Assembly (NCBI GenBank): GCA_022360445.1
Contig: JAKSCV010000058.1
Location: forward strand, 1-64,000
Length of the DNA stretch: 64,000 nt
DNA from: Gammaproteobacteria bacterium
GTDB taxonomy: Bacteria; Pseudomonadota; Gammaproteobacteria; UBA5861
Reading direction: 5' to 3'
In this document: positions 7,875 through 16,534 of the stretch, in pieces
How the letters are laid out: the number at the start of each line of letters is the position of its first letter
Numbering within the stretch: position 1 is the stretch's first letter
Position numbers and translations under genes: made by a program
Notes under the pieces: model-generated
Told to the model about the DNA's origin: nothing
The model's input: the letters and a program-made list of their open reading frames with translations, nothing else
Databases searched by the model: none

Positions 7875-9007
7875 TCGAGTCACGCGTTCGTCAGGTATTA
7901 TGTTTACTGGTTTTCACACTTGTCTGTTCAAACCAAGCCACAGCCGCCACCCCAACAGCCAGTGAACTGGATGATGTCTTCGCCATCAAATTGCTGGCCT
8001 ATGAGCAAGAAGACAACAACGGCAAGGGCGGCAACCCGAATCTGGCAGAAGACGCAACCATTTACGAAGGCATTGCGCTGTTAAAACGCCGTGTTTCGGA
8101 TACAGACTTATTGAAAATTCAAGGGCTTTGGGACCAGGTCACCGCCGCTTCATATGATGATGCCAAGAACAAGGCGGAAATTGTCTCCGGTGCAACAGGC
8201 TACAATCCGGGCCGCTGGGGCGTTGATGTGGGCTGGACGCACAAGATGGCGCTTTTTGACTTCTCTCTTAATGCCGGGTATGGCCAGGAATTCGCCTACC
8301 GGGCACACAATATGGGCTTTGGCCTGAGTCGCACCTTGGCTGAGGGCAGCACACAACTCACCCTTGATTTTCAATCCTTCAACGATGTGATCCGCGTGAT
8401 CCGCTGGGACGGCACACAAGAACCAAACGACCGGCGCAAAACACGCACGACGAATATCGGTCTTATTCAGACATTGACTCCGCTGTCCGCCTTGAATATT
8501 GGCTGGTCACACACGGAGCAATCCGGCTTCCTTGCCACATCGTTTAATTCCGTACTGGCCGGAGAAGACCGTCTGTATGAGTCCGTACCCGACACACGCC
8601 GGCGGGATGCATTGTCTATCCGCTACAAACACGCACTTAATGAAGATGTCATTCAACTGGGCTACGGTATTTATCAGGACGACTGGGGAATTGACAGCTC
8701 AACGCTTGAATTGCGCTATATCTATGCTGCTGGCGAGATGATCAGACTCGAACCTCACTACCGCTTTTATACCCAAACCGAGGCGGACTTTTTTGCCCAA
8801 ACATTCGAAAGCGCTGACGACTTTATGACCTCAGACCCAGATTTAGGCGCATTTGATACCCATTCCACGGGCCTACTGATGCGCTTTTTTAATCAGCGCG
8901 TGTTCGGCTACGATAATGTCACGTATGACTTCAGCCTCAATTACAGTCAGCGCAGTGATGACTTAAACTTCTACTGGATAACATTCGGAGCCTCATTCCC
9001 ATTATGA
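7865..9007 (+). CDS. DUF3570 outer-membrane beta-barrel protein
   Basis: This 380-residue protein starts at a GTG inside the end of the DUF4266 gene and has a signal peptide ending near ATAATP. The rest is dominated by alternating-hydrophobicity segments typical of beta strands (for example LNIGWSHTEQSGF and YDFSLNYSQRSDDLNFYWI), and it ends in the terminal aromatic/Leu pattern of outer-membrane barrels (FGASFPL). This matches DUF3570. The neighbouring lipoprotein, thioredoxin and ApbE suggest an envelope redox complex in which this is the outer-membrane part. The start overlaps the upstream gene and the stop overlaps the thioredoxin start, so the set is one transcription unit. Confidence 0.85.
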   Translation: MLLIESRVRQVLCLLVFTLVCSNQATAATPTASELDDVFAIKLLAYEQEDNNGKGGNPNLAEDATIYEGIALLKRRVSDTDLLKIQGLWDQVTAASYDDAKNKAEIVSGATGYNPGRWGVDVGWTHKMALFDFSLNAGYGQEFAYRAHNMGFGLSRTLAEGSTQLTLDFQSFNDVIRVIRWDGTQEPNDRRKTRTTNIGLIQTLTPLSALNIGWSHTEQSGFLATSFNSVLAGEDRLYESVPDTRRRDALSIRYKHALNEDVIQLGYGIYQDDWGIDSSTLELRYIYAAGEMIRLEPHYRFYTQTEADFFAQTFESADDFMTSDPDLGAFDTHSTGLLMRFFNQRVFGYDNVTYDFSLNYSQRSDDLNFYWITFGASFPL

Positions 9008-9468
9008 AAACCCTGCGTTTTATCCTGATCACCCTGCTTTGCTGCACATGCTATCTACCCGCAGCCAAAGCCGCTAAAAAAGCGCCACACTTTTCAGCAC
9101 CCACTTTATCAGGCCCCGAGCTGGCCTTCGAGGCAAAAGCACCCGCTTTATTGATCTTCTGGGCGTCCTGGTGTGGTAGCTGTCTGGCTGAAATTCCCAA
9201 GCTCAAAGGGCTCAACGACAAGTGGGGGCAAGCCGTTCAATTTATCGGCGTGAATGTCAACAAACACCCAAAAGACGGCGCGAAAACAGCCCAAGTCTAC
9301 GCAATACCTTACCCTTCTGTGTCTGACCCGGCGCTTGAAATCTCCGATCAGTTTAACGTTCAGGGCACGCCTACACTGATCGCAATCGACCAGCATGGCA
9401 GCATCATTTACCAAACCCATCGTGTTGACAAAAAGCTGGCTGACACACTTGAAGCTCTTGCGTTTTAG
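9004..9468 (+). CDS. TlpA-like periplasmic thioredoxin
   Basis: The 154-residue protein has a signal peptide (cleavage near AAKAAKKAP) and a thioredoxin fold with the redox motif WCGSC in FWASWCGSCLAEIPKL. The cis-Pro loop follows later as VQGTPTLIAID. It belongs to the TlpA/ResA/DsbE-like group that reduces or oxidises periplasmic Cys pairs. In this operon the candidate client is the Cys-rich tail of the DUF4266 lipoprotein, which is an inference. It overlaps the DUF3570 stop by four bases and the apbE frame at its 3' end. Confidence 0.88.
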   Translation: MKTLRFILITLLCCTCYLPAAKAAKKAPHFSAPTLSGPELAFEAKAPALLIFWASWCGSCLAEIPKLKGLNDKWGQAVQFIGVNVNKHPKDGAKTAQVYAIPYPSVSDPALEISDQFNVQGTPTLIAIDQHGSIIYQTHRVDKKLADTLEALAF

Positions 9469-10483
9469 CGCCATTTCACTTTTTTTCTGGCTGTTCCTCA
9501 GCCTGCCCGCTCTGGCCACGGAGCCTGGCCTTAACTTTCCGAGTGACCAGGTTAAAGTCACTCACAGTGAAGCGCTGATGGGCACACGCATGGATTTTAC
9601 CGTGTACTCAGAAGATAAAGTCGCCGCTCACTCTGCGATTGAGGCGGCCATCGCCGAAGTCCAGCGCATTACCCATCTTGTCTCTGAGTGGGAACCTGAC
9701 AGTGAAATTTCCAAGATCAATCAGGCGGCTGGGCAAGAGGCTGTGGTCGTTTCTAAAGAAGTGTACCGCCTTCTCGATGAAGCGGTGAAAATCAGCACCA
9801 TGACTCAGGGCACGTTTGACATCACCTTTGCCGGTGCCGGAAAACTCTGGGATTTCCGCCAACGCGTCATCCCTTCCCCCCAAAAAGTTGCAGCCGCTCG
9901 GCAGTTTATCGACTACCGCCAAATTACACTGAACTCGGAAAACTTGGGTGTCCAGCTCCAAAAAGAGGGAATGAAAATCGGTTTAGGAGGTATTGCCAAA
10001 GGTTACGCAATTGACCGGTCTGTTCAGATCTTGACGCAACACGGGTTTGTGGATTTTGCAGTCAATGCCGGTGGCGATTTGTATGTCAGCAGTGGCGCTT
10101 CACAAAAGCCGTGGCGTATTGGTCTTCAAGCGCCTCGCAATCAGCAAGCTCTGCTGGCGATTCTGCCCGTTGCCAATGTCGCCATCGCCACATCGGGTGA
10201 TTACGAACGTTTTTTTATCCAGAACGGCAAGCGCTATCACCATATTATCGACCCAGCGACGGGCTACCCGGCAGAAGCCAGCCAAAGCGTGACGATTGTG
10301 GCACAACGCGCCTATCTTGCTGACGCGCTGGCAACCGGTGTCTTTGTCTTAGGCCCGCGTGTGGGCATGGCGTTAGTCGAAACATTGCCCGATGTGGAAG
10401 CATTAATTGTTGGGCATGACGGGGCAATCACGCTTTCCAGCGGGTTGACGGCCAAGTTGGCGAAACCCCATCAGGGTGGATGA
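9395..10483 (+). CDS. apbE: FAD:protein FMN transferase (ApbE)
   Basis: ApbE moves FMN from FAD onto Thr/Ser of target proteins in the periplasm, using Mg. Family features are MGTRMDFTVYS near the start, GGIAKGYAIDR, NAGGDLYVSSG, the GDYERFF segment and HHIIDPATGYPA. A hydrophobic signal segment (SAISLFFWLFLSLPALA) precedes the mature part. The first ATG gives an unusually long basic leader and overlaps the thioredoxin gene by 74 bases. A TTG at 9449 would give a more normal signal peptide (20-base overlap), but no clear ribosome site supports either. The gene completes the DUF4266-DUF3570-thioredoxin-ApbE set; no FMN acceptor is obvious in the window. Confidence 0.9.
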   Translation: MAASFTKPIVLTKSWLTHLKLLRFSAISLFFWLFLSLPALATEPGLNFPSDQVKVTHSEALMGTRMDFTVYSEDKVAAHSAIEAAIAEVQRITHLVSEWEPDSEISKINQAAGQEAVVVSKEVYRLLDEAVKISTMTQGTFDITFAGAGKLWDFRQRVIPSPQKVAAARQFIDYRQITLNSENLGVQLQKEGMKIGLGGIAKGYAIDRSVQILTQHGFVDFAVNAGGDLYVSSGASQKPWRIGLQAPRNQQALLAILPVANVAIATSGDYERFFIQNGKRYHHIIDPATGYPAEASQSVTIVAQRAYLADALATGVFVLGPRVGMALVETLPDVEALIVGHDGAITLSSGLTAKLAKPHQGG

Positions 10484-10512
10484 CACCAACCGACGTACGC
10501 CCAAATACCCGG

Positions 10513-10920
10513 CTAATCGATCAGTTGTGCCAAGCCTTTGAATACAAGCTCACTGTAACTGACGACACCCACGACATTACCTTCTTTGATCACCGGTGCA
10601 TTGGATAAACCGAAGCGGTTAAACAGCCGGGCACAATATCGCACATCCAACTCGGGATCGACGGGAACAACGGGTTTCGACATAATCTCATACACATTCA
10701 CCCGATTGGGCGCTTTATCTTTTGCCAGCACTTTTTTCACAATATCTGACAACAATATAAGCCCGTAAGCATCGTGCTCATCCCGTTTTTTAACAATGGC
10801 CATTTCCGTATTGTGTGCTTGCATTTCACGCAATGCGTCCTTGACTGTGACCAAGCCTTCGATTTCCAAATGCTGCTCACGCATGACATCACGTACCTTA
10901 ATGACTTTTCCCTTGATCAC
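10513..10920 (-). CDS. CBS-domain pair protein
   Basis: This 135-residue protein is built almost entirely of two CBS motifs: VRDVMREQHLEIEG...ILLSDIVKKVL, and YEIMSKPVVPVDPELDV...APVIKEGNVVGVVSYSEL. CBS pairs bind adenine nucleotides and regulate enzymes or transporters. It overlaps the end of the P-II-like gene by four bases and is the last gene of a cluster with two DUF1538 membrane proteins. A role in sensing energy charge for those proteins is a reasonable inference. Confidence 0.85.
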   Translation of the reverse strand: MIKGKVIKVRDVMREQHLEIEGLVTVKDALREMQAHNTEMAIVKKRDEHDAYGLILLSDIVKKVLAKDKAPNRVNVYEIMSKPVVPVDPELDVRYCARLFNRFGLSNAPVIKEGNVVGVVSYSELVFKGLAQLID

Positions 10921-11267
10921 AGCATGTCCTCCACTTCCTGAGTAATTTTTTCAGCCTGGTGTACAACGCCAACAGCGTCCTCTACATCCACCTGAAACGC
11001 GATGCCCGTGCCTGGTTTGGAGTCAAACTCACCAACCTGGCCGATTTCTTCCAAAATATGGCGGCTTAAGTGCTCTTCAACCAAAAACAGGATGACGTCA
11101 CGCTGCGTTTCCAGGGAGAGCCCGAAAAATGTCTTGGACTTTTTAAGCCCTTCACCCCGTGCATTGTTAATCACTGTCGCCCCGGTTGCACCCGCTTTGC
11201 GCGCAGCATCCATGACAGCATCGGTTTTGTCATCTTCAACGAAGACCATAATCATTTTAAAGTGCAT
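10917..11267 (-). CDS. P-II-family signalling protein, non-canonical
   Basis: The 116-residue protein has the P-II-like ferredoxin fold: it starts MHFKMIMVFVEDDKTDAVMDAARKAGATGATV, has a central loop INNARGEGLKKSKTFFGL, and the C-terminal TGIAFQVDVEDAVGV. The T-loop is shorter than in GlnB/GlnK and lacks the Tyr that is uridylylated there, so it is not a standard nitrogen regulator. Its neighbours suggest it controls the adjacent DUF1538 membrane proteins, much as GlnK controls AmtB. The effector is unknown. Confidence 0.82.
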   Translation of the reverse strand: MHFKMIMVFVEDDKTDAVMDAARKAGATGATVINNARGEGLKKSKTFFGLSLETQRDVILFLVEEHLSRHILEEIGQVGEFDSKPGTGIAFQVDVEDAVGVVHQAEKITQEVEDML

Positions 11268-11287
11268 GTTTTAACCTCATACAGGCT

Positions 11288-12100
11288 TTATTGGCTCTGC
11301 GCGACGTCTCTTTTTTTCCGCGCCCTCTTAATATAGGTTGTTTTAAGTTCCGACAACTGTGCATATGCCATGACCGACATGATCGGAAACAAGCTGGCAA
11401 ACGCAATCAAACCAAATCCATCAATTAAGGGGTTTCTCCCTGGCACCGTTTCCGACAACCCCAACCCTAACGCAGCAACGAGTGGCACGGTCACTGTCGA
11501 TGTCGTCACGCCGCCAGAATCATACGCCAGCGGAATAATTAACTTGGGCGCAATGGACGTTTGCATGACAACAATGACGTAGCCGGCAATAATGTACCAG
11601 TGAATCGGATCACCCACGACAATCCGGTAGCAGCCCAGTGAAATCCCCACGGCCACACCAATGGCTACCGCAATGCGCAGACCCCAGACGCCAATAGCCC
11701 CGCCCGACACGGTATTGGCCTTAATGGCTACTGCAATCAGTGAAGGCTCGGCGATTGTAGTACTGAAACCAATTAAAAATGCGAACAAATACACCCAGTA
11801 ATAGTCACGCCAGTTAATGCCCGCAATGGCGTCGGCACTGACACTGGCGGCTTGAATGAAATCCGGGTTGGTGAGCTGTTCGGCCATGAGACGGCCAAGC
11901 GGGAACAAGCACCATTCCAAACCCAGGAGAAAAAAAGAGAGCCCAATCAACACCCAGGCAAACCCCATTAAAATTTGCCCAAGATTCGCCGGCTTCTTCC
12001 GAATGACGAGAAATTGAAAGCCAAAAATAATCGCAGCGATGGGCAACACATCCAGCACTGTGCCGGCTAGAGTTTCTGTCAGATCCGCCAAAATATCCAT
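11288..12100 (-). CDS. DUF1538 membrane protein (copy 2)
   Basis: This 270-residue polytopic protein shares with its upstream neighbour the motifs TTIAEPSLIAVA and [20 protein letters not shown], and ends with [17 protein letters not shown]. These recur in DUF1538 proteins. The conserved DSGG and polar Thr/Ser motifs inside hydrophobic segments suggest a transporter or channel, though the substrate is unknown. It abuts the upstream DUF1538 gene with a one-base overlap and is followed by the P-II-like and CBS genes, indicating a regulated two-subunit transport system. Confidence 0.85.
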   Translation of the reverse strand: MDILADLTETLAGTVLDVLPIAAIIFGFQFLVIRKKPANLGQILMGFAWVLIGLSFFLLGLEWCLFPLGRLMAEQLTNPDFIQAASVSADAIAGINWRDYYWVYLFAFLIGFSTTIAEPSLIAVAIKANTVSGGAIGVWGLRIAVAIGVAVGISLGCYRIVVGDPIHWYIIAGYVIVVMQTSIAPKLIIPLAYDSGGVTTSTVTVPLVAALGLGLSETVPGRNPLIDGFGLIAFASLFPIMSVMAYAQLSELKTTYIKRARKKRDVAQSQ

Positions 12101-12846
12101 CAGATAATCATTCCATAGGCCATAACAAAGATCATGGGTGTCAATGATGCGAAAGCAATCAGACCAAAACCGTCAACCATCGGATTCCGCCCCCGAATGG
12201 AAGAGGCCAGCCCCACTCCCAGAGCCGTCACCAGAGGCACCGTAATCGTTGAAGTCGTCACCCCACCTGAGTCATAGGCGATGCCAATAATCTCTTTGGG
12301 TGCAAAAAAGGTCATAATGACCACAATGATATAACCGCCAATAATGATCCATTGGATTGGCCAACCTTTAAGAATACGTATCACGCCGACGACAATCGCG
12401 ATCCCCACCGAAAATGCCACCGTGATACGTAACCCCGTGGCATACTCTTCTTTGGCAGCAGCGGTGGCCTTGATCATATTGCCGTTCGCCGCCACCTCTG
12501 CTGCCTCTGCCGCAACGGCGATTAAGGCAGGCTCTGCAACGGTCGTCCCAAAGCCCAACGCAAAAGCAAATACAATCAACCAAAATGCGCTGCCTTTGCG
12601 GGCAAAAGCATGGGCCATGGACTCGCCAATGGGAAACAGGCCTTGCTCAAGCCCATGAATAAAAAACGTCAACCCGAGTACAACAAAGAGAACTCCGACT
12701 AATAATTGAGTCACATTGGGCAACGGCTGTTGCAGTACGGCAAGCTGAAAGAAAAGAATGACGCATACAATCGGCAGTAAATCACGAAAGCTACCCATCA
12801 TCGATTTTATTAAGTTAAGAAGCGTTCCTTTCACCACACATTCCAT
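12100..12846 (-). CDS. DUF1538 membrane protein (copy 1)
   Basis: The 248-residue paralogue of the following gene carries [41 protein letters not shown] and [17 protein letters not shown]. It has many membrane spans and no cytoplasmic enzyme domain. It is the first gene of the four-gene cluster. The 156 bases upstream (12847-13002), before the SCO1 stop, should carry the promoter, but I see no clear -10/-35 pair. The ATG at 12846 lacks a strong ribosome site, so the exact start is uncertain. Confidence 0.82.
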   Translation of the reverse strand: MECVVKGTLLNLIKSMMGSFRDLLPIVCVILFFQLAVLQQPLPNVTQLLVGVLFVVLGLTFFIHGLEQGLFPIGESMAHAFARKGSAFWLIVFAFALGFGTTVAEPALIAVAAEAAEVAANGNMIKATAAAKEEYATGLRITVAFSVGIAIVVGVIRILKGWPIQWIIIGGYIIVVIMTFFAPKEIIGIAYDSGGVTTSTITVPLVTALGVGLASSIRGRNPMVDGFGLIAFASLTPMIFVMAYGMII

Positions 12847-13002
12847 TTTTACAGATACTTAAAGCATAGTCGCTCCCGATCCAAACGATAACAACAGCTG
12901 CTTTGAAACAGGCCAAACCTGAATGACTTGAAAATGAAGCAAAGCTTATACCAGCCAAAATACCATCTATTGAAAAGGAGACAGCGATCAATAGCCAACC
13001 TG

Positions 13003-13857
13003 TTATTTCCTGTCGGACCTATTTTGAACCGCGCGTGAATACCGCCACTCACGCCGCAGAATGATTAAAAAGATGCTCCCTAAGAGTAAGCCCACGAATA
13101 CGCCAACAAAAATTGAAAAGTCATAAAAGTAGCGGTCCTGTTTGGGGTCATAAACTGTACAAAATAATTTGACTTGCTTAGCCAGCTTTGAGAAAAAGCT
13201 GTCCTCCAGCTTTTCGCCAAAAATCAGGGCCTTCAGAGGTTCAACAAAATGGGGCGTTTGCGGCAGGTTGCCATACACCTGACGAACAACTTTGCCATGA
13301 CGATCAAGAATCGTCGCCTGAATGAGGTGATCAAACCCTACAGCACTTTTGACAAAAATAAAGCCCAGTTCATGGCTCAAGGCCTGAATAACGCCTGGAC
13401 CCGCCGCCAGGAAAAACCAATTATCCGCCCCCGCATACTGTGCCTTGGCAAAGTGCCCCATGGCTTCTGGCGTATCCCGAGCAGAATCAAAACCAATGGT
13501 CAGCACATTAAAGCTGTCGGCCCCTAAAACATCACGGGCTTTCATAACAACTTTATGCAAGTTTTGGGTCGTCATGGGGCAAATGTGATAGCAACTGGTG
13601 TAGATCATACTGATCACGAGTGGTTTATCCCGAAACTGTTGCAAGGAAACAGACTGCCCCTGGCTATCCGTCAGCGGATAATTCCCCACGATATTCCCAA
13701 GAGCGGATTGACTCACCGCTAACGCGTCTTCCGTACTAAATGTTTGAATTTGATCAAGCTCTCTCTTTGCGGATTCCACATTGGCCAGCACCCATTGGGG
13801 ACCGAACAAACAAAACAAAAGGAGATATCGCCAACTAATTTCGAAAGCTGTTTTCAT
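13003..13857 (-). CDS. senC: SCO1/SenC copper chaperone
   Basis: This SCO family protein (about 284 residues) delivers copper to CuA of subunit II and is part of norSY-senC clusters. It has a signal or anchor segment, the metal and redox motif SCYHICP (Cys about 89 and 93), the distal His in VGFDHLIQA (about 177), and an unusual C-terminal membrane span (FVGVFVGLLLGSIFLIIL) with a short basic tail. A TTG nine bases upstream is possible, but ATG gives the better signal segment. It lies downstream of ctaB and the oxidase-like pair in the same direction. Confidence 0.9.
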   Translation of the reverse strand: MKTAFEISWRYLLLFCLFGPQWVLANVESAKRELDQIQTFSTEDALAVSQSALGNIVGNYPLTDSQGQSVSLQQFRDKPLVISMIYTSCYHICPMTTQNLHKVVMKARDVLGADSFNVLTIGFDSARDTPEAMGHFAKAQYAGADNWFFLAAGPGVIQALSHELGFIFVKSAVGFDHLIQATILDRHGKVVRQVYGNLPQTPHFVEPLKALIFGEKLEDSFFSKLAKQVKLFCTVYDPKQDRYFYDFSIFVGVFVGLLLGSIFLIILRREWRYSRAVQNRSDRK

Positions 13858-13888
13858 GATGATCAATATGCCGCTTGTGGGTATTGTC

Positions 13889-14746
13889 CTACGTAAGCTG
13901 ATCCAGAAAAGCCCCCAAAAGCACTGCCGTTAACTGCACCAGGGAGCCCAAAAAGCACCCTTTGGCCGTCGTGATGCCGGGATTACCCAGAAGCCGTACA
14001 CTTTTATAGATAAAATAACTCCCACCTAATGCTGCGCAGACCAGGTAAATATTCCCCAACCCCAGTTCCCAAAACAAAGGCATAAGTGACACGGCTACCA
14101 ACACGATCGTATTCAACAAAATGACTTGTGCAGCCCGCTTATCCCCAACAACAACAGGAAGCATGGGCACCTTGGCCTGTTCATAGTCTTGATGCAATGC
14201 AATTGCCAGACTCCAGAAGTGAGGTGGCGTCCATAGAAACAAAACCAGTGCAAGCAATAACGATGCGGGGGCTAAGTACGGATCGGCAGCTGCTGCGCCT
14301 GCCAACACAGCAAAACCGCCGGCAGCCCCCCCAATAACAATATTCCACACACTGCGCCGCTTTAGCCACAAGGTATAGATGACGCCATAAAAAAAGGCGC
14401 CTAAAAACAAATGAATAGAAACAGCAAAGTTAAAAACCCATGCTGCGATCAACACGGAAAAAGCAAGCAGGCCGACAATCACAAACAACCAATATTGACT
14501 GTGTTGAAAGTGCCCGGCGGCAAATACTCGATTCTGCGTTCGCTTCATGAGTGCATCGAGGTCCTTCTCGGCGTATTGGTTAAACGCTCCGGCACTCGCA
14601 GAAGAGGCCAAGACCAAACAAGCCAGCAAGATCATTTCCGGCATGCTCAACGTTGTACCCGGCGTTACGGCAAATCCTGCCATGGCAGTAAATGCCATCA
14701 TGACACCAATACGTATCTTAAATAAATCAATGAGCTGCGCAATCAT
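13889..14746 (-). CDS. ctaB: Protoheme IX farnesyltransferase (heme O synthase)
   Basis: This 285-residue UbiA-superfamily membrane enzyme attaches farnesyl to heme b. Its signatures are NQYAEKDLDALMKRTQNR (the prenyl-diphosphate NxxxDxxxD-type site), LWLKRRSVWNIVIGG and LFLWTPPHFWSLAIALHQDYEQAKVPM with the YxxxxxPM element. Together with ctaA at 1661 it makes heme A. It sits between the subunit I gene and SCO1, so it probably supplies the heme for that enzyme. A hairpin with a T-rich end just upstream may reduce read-through into it. Confidence 0.93.
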   Translation of the reverse strand: MIAQLIDLFKIRIGVMMAFTAMAGFAVTPGTTLSMPEMILLACLVLASSASAGAFNQYAEKDLDALMKRTQNRVFAAGHFQHSQYWLFVIVGLLAFSVLIAAWVFNFAVSIHLFLGAFFYGVIYTLWLKRRSVWNIVIGGAAGGFAVLAGAAAADPYLAPASLLLALVLFLWTPPHFWSLAIALHQDYEQAKVPMLPVVVGDKRAAQVILLNTIVLVAVSLMPLFWELGLGNIYLVCAALGGSYFIYKSVRLLGNPGITTAKGCFLGSLVQLTAVLLGAFLDQLT

Positions 14747-14777
14747 AGTAGCTTACTCTTCAAGCACCTTAACCCTA

Positions 14778-14807
14778 GAAAAGAAAGCCCTAAACCAGCG
14801 TAGGGCT
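14778..14807 (-). terminator. Candidate intrinsic terminator or attenuator between subunit I gene and ctaB
   Basis: On the minus strand, AGCCCTA and TAGGGCT form a 7-bp stem around an 8-base loop, followed by TTCTTTTC. It lies between the stop of the subunit I gene and the ctaB start. It may lower transcription of ctaB-senC relative to the structural genes. Confidence 0.5.
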
Positions 14808-14824
14808 GTCTCCCTGAGCGGCAC

Positions 14825-16522
14825 TTAACTCATTCCCCATGTCTCTGCCAGGTACTTCCAGTTAATGAAGTAATAGACAACAAAGGCAATCAAAAAGACA
14901 CCGGCAAGCAGCAGGGTTCCTGAAATCGCATTACCTGAGCGATGCAAGGTGACATATTGTGCTTCGGTGGGTGGCGTGGCGACCATAACACGGGGAAACG
15001 TTTCTTCCTGTCCCACCTTTTTGCCAAAGAGTAGGGTGCCAACAATGACCAGGCAGAACATGCCTCCGCCAATCGCCGCGAGCACCACACTTAAACCATT
15101 TAATGACATTAAAGCCATGGCCGAGGAGGGGAACTCATAAGGAAAGCTGCTACTTGTGAAAGCAGCATCCCAATGACGTCGTGGCAGGCCTAAAGTGCCT
15201 GCACCCATCATAAAGACAGATACGCCAGTCATACCCAAACCAAAAATATAAGGCTGCCATTTACACCAGGACGTTAAGATCAGTTCGCGCCGAAATAGCA
15301 CAGGGACTAACCAGTAAGTAATACCCATAAATGCAAGTGTGGTACCTAAGACGACGGTTGCGTGAAAGTGCCCAGGAACATAAAGCGTATTATGCACGAT
15401 CAAATTCAGCTGCTCTGCTCCCATCATCACCCCGGAAATCCCTCCGAGAAAACCAAACCCGACAATCGAAATCATGGTTGATGAAAAGACAGGGTTACCC
15501 CAAGGGGCTTTACGCAACCACTCAAACAGTCCATTCGTGTAACCACGCGCTCTTTGGGCAGCCTCCATGGAACCGGGAACAGTCAGGCCATGAACCATGC
15601 TGGCCATAACGGCCAAGTACATGGCATAGCTGGTGTTGAATATTTTCCACTCTGTTCCAACCCCCGGATCCACCAGTAAATGATGCGCACTGGCAATTTG
15701 AAGGACAGCAATGTAGAGCACAAAAGCAAACCGGCTGACTTTTTCAGACAAAGGCTTGGCACCAAATACCAGTGCGCCGACCATGTACCAGACTGTCACA
15801 TGCGTTGCGACATTGATCTGCTGTGAGGAGTGCCCGAAGGCCCACCAGATCAAGCGGTATACACCCGCATCAATGTTGCTTACGTACCCCAGTTGCCACA
15901 ACAATGTGGGCACTAAAATAATCGCCCCGGAGGCAATGGTGAAAATCGCGATAATACAAGCTGTTAGCCCGCCGAATGTCACCAGAGGAATAGAACCTTC
16001 ATAGGTTTTTTCCTTTTTGGCAATCACCAGGGTTCCGAGAAAAATAAAACAGCCGATCAACGCACCAACGGCGAATAATATCAAGCCCAGATAAAATGCC
16101 CAGTGCGCGGGCATCGGTGCATAAGACGTCATCATCACCGCGGAGCTCAACGACCACACCGCATAGTTATTGACCAAGGCCCCAATAACCATCAACAAAA
16201 AGGCGAGATACCCCAGTTTTGGTGTTGCCAGGCGACACCCCAAAACCACCGACGAAACAAAATACAAGGCTGCAATTTCAAAGAAAATAATCCAGAAAAT
16301 TAAGACGTTAATGCCATGCGATGTCAACGTTGTATAAAAATCCTGAGGCCCCAGCAAGTGAACTTCCGGCCAGCGCGTTAAGCCCACACCGATCCCCATG
16401 ATTCCACCTACCAGGAGAAAGACAACTGCCGCCACAGCGTTCAGTTTAATTAATGTTTCAGCTGGACCGTGGAATCGCAGCCCCGTATCGGGGCAGGTCC
16501 TGAAAATAGCGTTATTTGTCAC
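14825..16522 (-). CDS. B-type heme-copper subunit I with active-site Tyr replaced by Gln (sNOR/NorS-like)
   Basis: The 565-residue polytopic subunit retains the low-spin heme ligand H69 (LTSHGINVLIFW), the helix X pair H385/H387 (GHFHATVVLGTTLAFMG) and all three CuB His: H231 and H280-H281 (ASAHHLLVDPG). Family B oxygen reductases have Tyr four residues after the helix VI His (HPxxY). Here the sequence is H231-S-S-Q-Q235, so the cross-linked Tyr is absent. The order subunit II, subunit I, heme O synthase, SenC with loss of this Tyr resembles sNOR (norSY-senC) NO reductases rather than a ba3 oxidase. NO reduction is inferred; an atypical oxygen reductase is the alternative. Confidence 0.85.
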   Translation of the reverse strand: MTNNAIFRTCPDTGLRFHGPAETLIKLNAVAAVVFLLVGGIMGIGVGLTRWPEVHLLGPQDFYTTLTSHGINVLIFWIIFFEIAALYFVSSVVLGCRLATPKLGYLAFLLMVIGALVNNYAVWSLSSAVMMTSYAPMPAHWAFYLGLILFAVGALIGCFIFLGTLVIAKKEKTYEGSIPLVTFGGLTACIIAIFTIASGAIILVPTLLWQLGYVSNIDAGVYRLIWWAFGHSSQQINVATHVTVWYMVGALVFGAKPLSEKVSRFAFVLYIAVLQIASAHHLLVDPGVGTEWKIFNTSYAMYLAVMASMVHGLTVPGSMEAAQRARGYTNGLFEWLRKAPWGNPVFSSTMISIVGFGFLGGISGVMMGAEQLNLIVHNTLYVPGHFHATVVLGTTLAFMGITYWLVPVLFRRELILTSWCKWQPYIFGLGMTGVSVFMMGAGTLGLPRRHWDAAFTSSSFPYEFPSSAMALMSLNGLSVVLAAIGGGMFCLVIVGTLLFGKKVGQEETFPRVMVATPPTEAQYVTLHRSGNAISGTLLLAGVFLIAFVVYYFINWKYLAETWGMS

Positions 16523-16534
16523 GACTACCCCTCC

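Noticed and set aside
10917-11267. P-II-like protein as GlnB/GlnK
   Set aside because: The T-loop is short and lacks the uridylylation Tyr, and no glnA, amtB or ntr genes are nearby.
14825-16522. Ordinary ba3-type cytochrome c oxidase
   Set aside because: The active-site Tyr four residues after the helix VI His is Gln, so an oxygen reductase is not the best call, though not excluded.
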